Below, piece after piece: positions 57,166-64,000 of a stretch of 64,000 nt of DNA; position 1 is the stretch's first letter; each line of letters opens with the position of its first letter. The translations under genes were made by a program, and so were the position numbers. Source of the stretch: Marsupella aquatica (lineage: Eukaryota; Marchantiophyta). The notes under the pieces are model-generated. The model was not told the origin of the DNA. It saw only the letters and a program-made list of their open reading frames with translations, and did not search any database. The stretch spans positions 3,534,001 through 3,598,000 of the forward strand of contig OZ316895.1 in NCBI GenBank assembly GCA_973895155.1, given 5' to 3'.

Positions 57166-59944
57166 TCCCGGATTCAATCACAGGTTTCCATATCCAGGTT
57201 TTCGTCTCTGGGGATGCTGTAGGTTGCCCATGTGGACCCGTCTCCTGCAACAAAACTCACTCGTGAAACCCTCAGAGAAAATCGCTTTCGAGCAAAAGAC
57301 ATGGGAGACAATAGTACTGCCAGAATTTACCTGATGCAAGTAAAGCAGGTTGAAGAAATTTTAGAAAGACAACTTCCAGTTGCCTGTCGTATCGTAAATG
57401 CCCATAAAATTTCAATGGATCTGCTTGTCCTCAGTGGGCCCAGTTTCAGTAAATCTGAAATGGCAGTTATGAATGAACAGCGTAGTACCGTACCTCAGAG
57501 AAAGTGTGGTCCTCTACAGTGACGCGATACGAAGTTCTGACATTAGAGATATGGTGAGAGGGAATCCGAATTGGGGATCGACATTGACCAGATTCAATGA
57601 ACTTGCCTCATGAAGATCATTAAGGGCTGCACAAAGAGGTGGACCCCTACTTGTCGATAATGGTTATTCCGATGCTTCCGATAAAGTATCCAATATCTCA
57701 AGTAGCCTAACTGCATCTCACTGTACTCTCGGAAAATGAACTCCTTGTCCTGGACAATGGCACCGTGCAATGAGCCATCTCCACCCGGGTCTCCACCCCT
57801 GTGGGCCCGAATGTACGTACCCGAATCAATGGACAGGGCAACGCACTCCGGATTATGAAGTCCTTCCCTATACAGCCCAACGGTACCGTGTAATTATGCG
57901 TGATGTCCAGACCTGTGGGTCCGAATGAATGGACAGAAGGAGCAATGCGACGTATCGCTGTTGTGAAATTCACGCAAGTGCAATTTTGTTTCGCAGAGCC
58001 CTGTTGAGATCCATGAGATACAAAATAGCGGTCCCTTTCCGTTGTGCTCCGCTAGAGGCCCAACGAGCCATACTTTTCTTACCCAAAATTTCGGTTTGGC
58101 CCACGTCGACTCCTCAATGCTGATGTACAGTAACATATGGATTTTGAATACTCTCTGTAGAGACTTACTTGACCATTGGCTTCACCGTCTGCTTCATCGA
58201 TCATCACTGTATATGTCTTAAACGAAAACCATTTCGAATGCCCCCTATTGTAAACAGGTTGAATACAGAGAGCTGATGAGCGTCAGTCTCTCAGAACCAA
58301 AGGTCTAGAGAAGGCAGGGATCCTTGAATTCTTGTTCGACAGCGCACTTTTTGAATAGATCTGCTAGAAAAGATGAAATTCCGTAAGCAAATGGAAAATA
58401 TGAGCTATCCTCGAAACAGTAGTCCTATTCCATAACGCCCAGGATAGCCGCCCTGCCAATTGGCCGTCGAGGATCCTCTCACGCCTCTCTGGGGAAGAAT
58501 CCCATCACGTGCGTTGCCGTGCCATAGCTAACTACTGATGGGTAGATCTTGGTTGGCTGTAGTCTCGTAGTTGGGATGGATAGATAGTGTCCTCACCTAT
58601 CGGTCCAGTACTGTACGCTTACAGAGCTTCACCGAAGACATGATCCCATACCCAAGACAACACTCAACACAAATATCTCCCATTTGTATTCATCGATTGC
58701 AATTGTTTGCGAATATTAGTACAATAGCAGTACTGTACTGTGGAGACGTAAGAGTCATGTGGACGGGTGAGACGTTGTCCTGTGTATGAAGAGCATAGTT
58801 GTGGATGAGCTGAAGAATCGGCGTCAACTTCGCCATTCAGGGCTCTGAGGATGCCATGCCTGGATCACTCCTAAGTACAGTGCATGTACCAACCGCAGCA
58901 CAGCCTTGAATTTCTTTTTGGCTCCAATTGAATTGAAGATGCTTACAAATTTGCCATGAAGGGCTGGGGCATAGTACCATGCTCGCTTGAATATCGATGA
59001 CTCGGCGTGCGTGCATCAATCGTAGTGCAGCCCAGAAGTTTCACGTTTTGCCTGGAAAGATCTCAGTGAATTCCTGTCAGTAAAATAGAATACAGCTAGG
59101 GGCCCCAGAAAGGCGAAGCTCAGAGCGGAGGAGTTTCAAGTTTTGCTCCAATTGCACAAACCTCACAAACACATTCAAGCAGCCGGAGAAGGAAATACTC
59201 TTGATCGGGTGACGCTCATGTACGATACGTGTGGTATGTGGCAAGAACTGCAAACTGATGATGAGCAGATTTGGTGGAGTCATCTCATTCAGTCAAACTT
59301 ATTGATCGATTCTTGTGGCCAACGAATGCTGGATTAGTATGCATCCCTTATCCACGACAAAATGTCATTCAAGCTCACGTCGGAAGTTCGACGAGCGTCA
59401 AGGCCTGCCCAGGTCTCGGAAATGAACTCAGGACAGTACCACACATTCCAGGCGAATTTCAACACCGTGCTCCAGTCTGGAAACATATTAGTAGTTTTTG
59501 TCTGAGAACTTCAATCTGCTCAGTCTGGGAAAGGATGTACCCCTCTTCTTCGTACATTGCAAGCTGAACGGATCTGCGCTTGAGGCAGAGTTATAAAACG
59601 AGAACCCGATTTTCTGATCGTTCTGTCTTGTGCGCGCAGCTCTTCGCCCAGCACGTCCTAGATCGATTGTTATCGATCGACGTTCATTTCCATCTTGTGT
59701 TGGAGTCACGCACCAATTACAGTTGCTCGTCATTTCCCTGTCGCAAGAATGTACGTACCTGATCCAGCCGGCCTGACTCCACTTCCCCAACTCAGATGTC
59801 TCAAGGTAGGCTCCTCTCACAAACCTCATCCCTGAACTCCTGCAACAATATCATAGTAAGAGTGAGCTTCACGATTGATATGTCCTCGTCACGGTGAGCC
59901 CGGCCAGTGATTGACTCCGGATAGCGGGAATTGTAGCTGGCTGC
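57166..59944. other. Intergenic, no gene seen
   Basis: No recognised gene. The frame at 57,232-57,522 has no known domain. A diverged duplication at about 57,780-57,940 repeats 'cctgtgggtccgaatg' and 'aatggacag'. Short frames at 58,571-59,829 overlap on both strands and match nothing known. Confidence 0.45.
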
Positions 59945-60093
59945 AAGTCTGCAACATCGTCGTCCGTGAGTGCCTGAGCACAGTCCGGTAATTCTCGACC
60001 TTTTGAGCAATGAGTTACTAGTCTGCAACATCGTCGTCTGTGAGTGCCTTATCACAGTCCGGTAATTCTCTAACTTTTGAGCAATGAGTTATT
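59945..60093. repeat. 74-bp tandem duplication
   Basis: Copies at about 59,946 and 60,020, each with 'agtctgcaacatcgtcgtc', 'gtgagtgcct', 'cacagtccggtaattctc' and 'cttttgagcaatgagtta'. Nearly identical. Confidence 0.92.
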
Positions 60094-60539
60094 CTTTTGC
60101 CCTTACAGCAGCACCATCGGTAGCCTACAGTGCTGATTAATTAGCTTGTTGGAGCCATGTAATATACGTTAGGATTTGAGGACCGGAAACAACTGATCTA
60201 TTTAGTTCATCAAGACAGCTCCCAAATTCAGGAGTCTTTACAGAAGACGATAAGACGTGGCTGCTCCTCCAACTTCCTTCGTAACAGTTGCGTGCGATAA
60301 TTTACATGTTTTCCGAGATTTTTTCTTTCTCAATCATAGAGATTGAGTCCGTCGCGCTTTACATTTCCACTACAATAGACGGTACTCCTCAGTCTACTTA
60401 GTAGTGACGAGTTTGTCAATCTCCATCACTGACTAAATGTGTGAATCGCACTTACAATTCCCGTCCAGATGACAGCACTCGCACTCTGGATAGTAGTGAC
60501 ATACCCCTCGTTCCCCATCATTCAATTCCGCTTAGCACT
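60094..60539. other. Intergenic, no gene seen
   Basis: No gene or RNA feature recognised. The last 150 bases share wording with the array that follows ('ctccatca', 'gtgaatcg'). Confidence 0.4.
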
Positions 60540-60812
60540 CAGGTGACGACAAAGGTTTTCTCTAAAGGTGAGTGTCTTCCGTCGCTCTCCACCATCGAAT
60601 GTGAGTGAATCGAAAAATTATTCTCTAAGGTGAGGCTGTCTCTGTCGCTCTCCATCATTGAATGGGAGTGAACCGAAACAAATATTCTCTGTAAGGTGAG
60701 ACTGTCGTCTGCCGCTCGCTCTCCATCATTGAATGTGAGGTGATCGGAAAAATTATTCTCCAAAGGTGAGTCTGTCTTCTGTTCGCTCACCATCATTGAA
60801 TACGAATGAATC
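60540..60812. repeat. Four-unit ~65-bp degenerate array
   Basis: Units marked by 'ttctctaaaggtgag' near 60,557, 60,621, 60,683 and 60,753. Each is followed by 'tctgtc', 'cgctctccatcattgaatg' and 'gtgaatcgaaa'. Every unit carries an AAGGTGAG motif that looks like a splice donor. Confidence 0.85.
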
Positions 60813-61704
60813 GCGCTTCCGGTTCCTGCGTGTTATTCAGCCAAAACCGTGAACACGCCTGATGGACCTACGGACGTTCAGAAGCAAAGATCCCTCGAGC
60901 TATATAGCCTGATTGCATGGGCTATACGGTACTGCTACAATGTATGCATGATCTAAGTAAAGGGAGTTTTTCGTTGCGTGGGCAAAGTATTGAAGCTCCT
61001 GTTCAAGAAAAAAACGAAGAGAGTGAAATTACAAGTGATCGAGATCATTAGATCGATCTCCCTCTCCATCGCACTTACAAACACAGAATGGAAGTCGTTC
61101 TGTCGCCCCGCATCACTGAGTGACTCAATTGCATTTCGATTCTCGTACTGAAGAAACTAATACTCTACTGAAAGGTAAACCTTGTCTCCCCTCTCCATCA
61201 CAACTCCTGCGTAAACGACAATTCGACGGGTCAATACTTCAACCTGCCAAAAAACAAGCAGAAGCGTGATATATGCAGCGACGAAGGAACTAGGGCACGT
61301 CCAGACTCGAAAGAAAAAACAGCGTGTTGCCAGCTCCTGCACTACTCCTACGCAGTATACAAAATCGAAGTTAGAATCGGGGGAGTCTTTCATTGAGGAG
61401 GAGCTTGTCGATCGATAAAACTTCGAGCGACCCACAATTGAATCGAACGATTGATCGATCAATTGCTCGTCGTGATTGAGTCCCCAAGCTTTTTCCTGTT
61501 GCTCAGACTTGACACAGAGGTACAGTAGTGTACAGGTGCATCTGTACCTGAACCTGTACGAGAGAGATCTAACGGCTGCGGTTTGCTGCATGCTTCTGGA
61601 GGGATATTCTGGCCGTAGATTCTTGTAGTAGGAATGCATCGGTTCAAATTTGCGGGAGGCAGGGCTGTTCGTTTGTTTGTTCGGCAAGGAAGGAAACTTA
61701 GGGC
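60813..61704. other. Intergenic, no gene seen
   Basis: A minus-strand frame of 176 codons (61,157-61,687) begins with TTG, not ATG, and has no recognisable domain, so I leave it out. Related 'ctctccatc' wording from the preceding array continues to about 61,200. Confidence 0.4.
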
Positions 61705-61782
61705 TGGGTGGAAGTGACTCCAGTCAATGAACCTGGGAACCACCAAGTGACTCGAGTCACTGAATTTGGGAACCACCTGGCT
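61705..61782. repeat. 37-bp tandem duplication
   Basis: 'agtgactc.agtca.tgaa..tgggaaccacc' occurs twice in a row, near 61,708 and 61,745. Confidence 0.8.
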
Positions 61783-62959
61783 TGCTTCCATTGAGTGCTT
61801 GTCTCTCCGTCTACTACCATAGTGTTAACTTGGTTTGCTATCTTTGATTGCAAAAGTAATCTTGACTTAATTCCAGACTTTTTGCTCGTGGCAATTAACT
61901 TTCTTCCCAGCCAAAAAGTTATCATAACTTGCTTCCAGACTTTTGCAAGTGACAAATCAAAAACAATTCCCAGCCAACAAACTATTCAGAATGTGGCGGG
62001 TGGCCACTAAATTTTGTCCTGGCCGAAAAGATTTCTCAGTATTTTTTCCAAACTTGCAATGATACCTATCCAAACATGTGTTTTCAGGCTGTATCAACAG
62101 AAAACCCTGTCCTGCTATAAAGCTTTCACTGGAAAAGAGTATGGGCAATTCAATGTGCACACCATCTATGTTAAGCAACATCTGATCCCATCCATTGATC
62201 TCAGAAATTTGGCAATTCTTTTATGGTTCACTGGTCAAGCTATGGTCTTGACTCGCACACAGTTGTGTTTGTGTATAGATAGACATCCCCATTTGGAAAG
62301 CACTTTTCATGGGGATCCAAACTGTTGTTTAGCCCTGGCACACTATGTCTGGTATGTGAAACAACAGAAATTGTCTTTGGTAGGAAAGCAGCAAAATGGC
62401 TGGCCCCAAGTGTTTTTATAAAGCCACCCCTAAGAGCATACAAAGGGCACTCGCCCTAGGAATCCAAAATGGAAGTGAAACCAAAAAGCACCAACGGGGC
62501 TTCAACCAGGTCTAACCCAAACATTGTATTAGCTTGCTTGGCAAAAGTTATTGAGAAGGATCATGAATAGCGAGATATCAGTCTGTGACAGGTTTGGTTG
62601 CCATCTTGCTGGAAGAATCAACTGACTCCTCAGCCGATCAATGTTAGCATGACACACTGCTCCCCCCACACCCCCCGCCGACCAAACCACCCCCATCCCC
62701 CCCCTTTCCCCGCGGCCCCCTTCCTTCTCTTTGAACTTCCTTCTTGGTTGAAGGTGCTTCCTTGTCAACCCTTGCACCTGCCTCGCCCCATTCAACTGGT
62801 CTGCCATTGACAAGTGAATTCAACATGTAAAACAGCTCTACAAAAAGCACTAGAGACCTTTTGCAGGATGTCATCACAAAAGTTGGAGCATGTATAAAAA
62901 CGCCCCTTTCTGCTGATATGGCCAGGATGGTTGGAACTCTACTGTGTTTTGAGGAGTTT
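61783..62959. other. Intergenic, no gene seen
   Basis: No recognised gene. 'cttgcttcca' and 'ttccagactttt' motifs recur at 61,780-61,950 as a loose duplication. A C-rich stretch lies at 62,660-62,720. Confidence 0.45.
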
Positions 62960-64000
62960 TGCATCATAAATGCGGAGGAGTAAGTTCCATTTAATTAATT
63001 CTCAATGTGTTAATAGGAAATATCAAGGGAAATATTTAAGCATGTGTTTTTTGTGTCTCCTCGTTCTCTAGTTGCCTTGCAGGTCTAAACTAAAACTTAA
63101 TCTGGGACTGGTATTCATCAAGTTATGGGCTCGAAACTCCCATAGACCACCAAAATTAATGTGGTCCATGGGAGCACCATGTCCAACATGGTGGTCCATA
63201 CTGGCTTCAGTTTTCTAGGAAAACTAAGATTTACTCTATTGCCATCTATTTTGGCATAATACATACCTTCCCATTGATTTTTTTCTATTTATCACAATGC
63301 CACTATATTTGTTTGTGTTAAGAAAACTAAGAAACCTGGGTTAGCTCCCTGATGCAATGCTTGTCATTGCACCCAATTGTGTGATTGGACGGCCCAGGTC
63401 TCCCTCAAGGTGACTATGACCACGCTTGGATCAGTTGACCGAGAGGTGGGTAGGGTGGTCCGGTCTTCCCATCCTATGCATGTAGCCTCTGTCCAAGGTC
63501 AACCTGTTCTTGTGCATAGCCTTGCCTGTTCCTATAGAGGTGGTCAAAGTCACCTTCAGGGAGACCAAAGCTGTCCAATTGTGGGACAAGGTGCAATGGA
63601 ACGTGAGGGAGCTAACCCAGGTTATATATTTTTTATCCACAAAAGAAACAACATATTATATTAGAATAAAAAAATATTTATGAAATATATATTTTTCCAA
63701 AAAAGAGAAAAATTCCCCCATATGGCACTCCATGTTGGACACAGAGTTCCAGTGGACCATATTTTGATGGTCCATGGGAGTTTTGGGCTTATAATTTGAT
63801 GATCATGAATTTTAAGATAATTTTTAGTTTTTCACCTGCAAGGCAACTAGAGAAGAAGGAGACATTAATAACACAAACCTTAATATCTCATATAATTGCC
63901 CCAATGAAAATTTATCTAATAGAATTTAACCCCCCCCCCCCCCCACATTCCATGACAAATAACTCAACCAAATTAATTGGCCACAAATTCACTCTCACTT
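62960..64000. mobile_element. Inverted pair of a dispersed repeat, running off the window
   Basis: Left arm 62,960-63,215 and right arm about 63,710-63,990 are inverted copies of the repeat also seen at 38,110 (and partly at 18,150). Shared blocks are 'ctctagttgccttgcaggt', 'catcaa.ttat' with 'ctcccat.gaccat/cca', and 'gtccaacatgg'. They flank a central region that contains a second foldback. This looks like a long-TIR DNA transposon without coding capacity. A poly-C run (near 63,931-63,946) interrupts the right arm. The outer right end lies at or beyond the window edge, so no target duplication can be read. Confidence 0.6.
63333..63623. mobile_element. Foldback element nested between the inverted arms
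   Basis: An 18-base end (aacctgggttagctccct at 63,333-63,350) is exactly reverse-complemented at 63,606-63,623. Imperfect pairing continues inward for about 100 bp ('tgcaatg', 'cacaattg/caattgtg', 'ggtctccct.aaggtgact'). No coding capacity and no clear target duplication. Confidence 0.7.

Noticed and set aside
18000-61000. Possible CRISPR-like arrays among the many tandem repeats
   Set aside because: Units are contiguous and degenerate with no unique spacers, and the window is eukaryotic.
61157-61687. 176-codon minus-strand frame
   Set aside because: Begins with TTG, has no recognised domain and overlaps repeat-like wording.

Overview
This is a eukaryotic nuclear window, almost certainly from a streptophyte or land plant. 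It encodes a plastid-targeted SLOW GREEN 1-type TPR protein, a plant-type serine acetyltransferase with the conserved plant C-terminal tail, an ARI7/8-type RBR ubiquitin ligase, an F-box/kelch-like protein, a SEC13 WD40 protein and an AVT-like amino acid transporter. GT-AG introns of about 70 to 1,000 bases, long purine-rich leaders and a sparse, repeat-rich layout would fit a bryophyte or another non-seed plant. The species is an inference and I am not sure of it.

Layout. 1-10.8 kb holds no recognisable gene. It carries a GC-rich hAT-like element with an 8-bp target duplication, a 159-bp Mutator-type MITE with a 9-bp duplication, a second related MITE, a diverged copia-type solo LTR and a tandem pair of perfect hairpins. 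10.8-16.1 kb is a head-to-head gene pair, SEC13 (minus) and SG1-like (plus, four exons), separated by nested inverted repeats. 16.1-21.2 kb is intergenic with several tandem arrays, one of them a ~112-bp degenerate array lying just past the stop codon of the single-exon RBR ligase (21,253-22,896, minus). 22.9-38.5 kb is repeat-rich and has no recognised gene. It contains a GA/CT-rich minisatellite tract, a 1.95-kb non-autonomous Mutator-like element whose left inverted repeat is split by a solo LTR, and further foldback elements.

38.5-55.5 kb is the second gene cluster, all on the plus strand: a twelve-exon amino acid transporter (39,107-43,673), an F-box gene with a 5' UTR intron (start 45,973) and a single-exon serine acetyltransferase (start 54,152), also with a probable 5' UTR intron. 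55.5-64 kb returns to intergenic DNA with many short tandem arrays. It ends in an inverted pair of a dispersed repeat family that has two further copies in the window.

The six genes are ordinary housekeeping or regulatory plant genes with unrelated jobs (vesicle coat/nuclear pore, plastid biogenesis, ubiquitination twice, amino acid transport, cysteine synthesis). They do not form a pathway cluster. I found no CRISPR array, rRNA, complete tRNA or clearly new defence or metabolic system. The most notable structures are nested mobile elements with readable target duplications, a tandem duplication across the F-box stop codon, and tandem arrays flanking several genes. All exon joins were worked out by eye from frame continuity, GT-AG signals and family resemblance.
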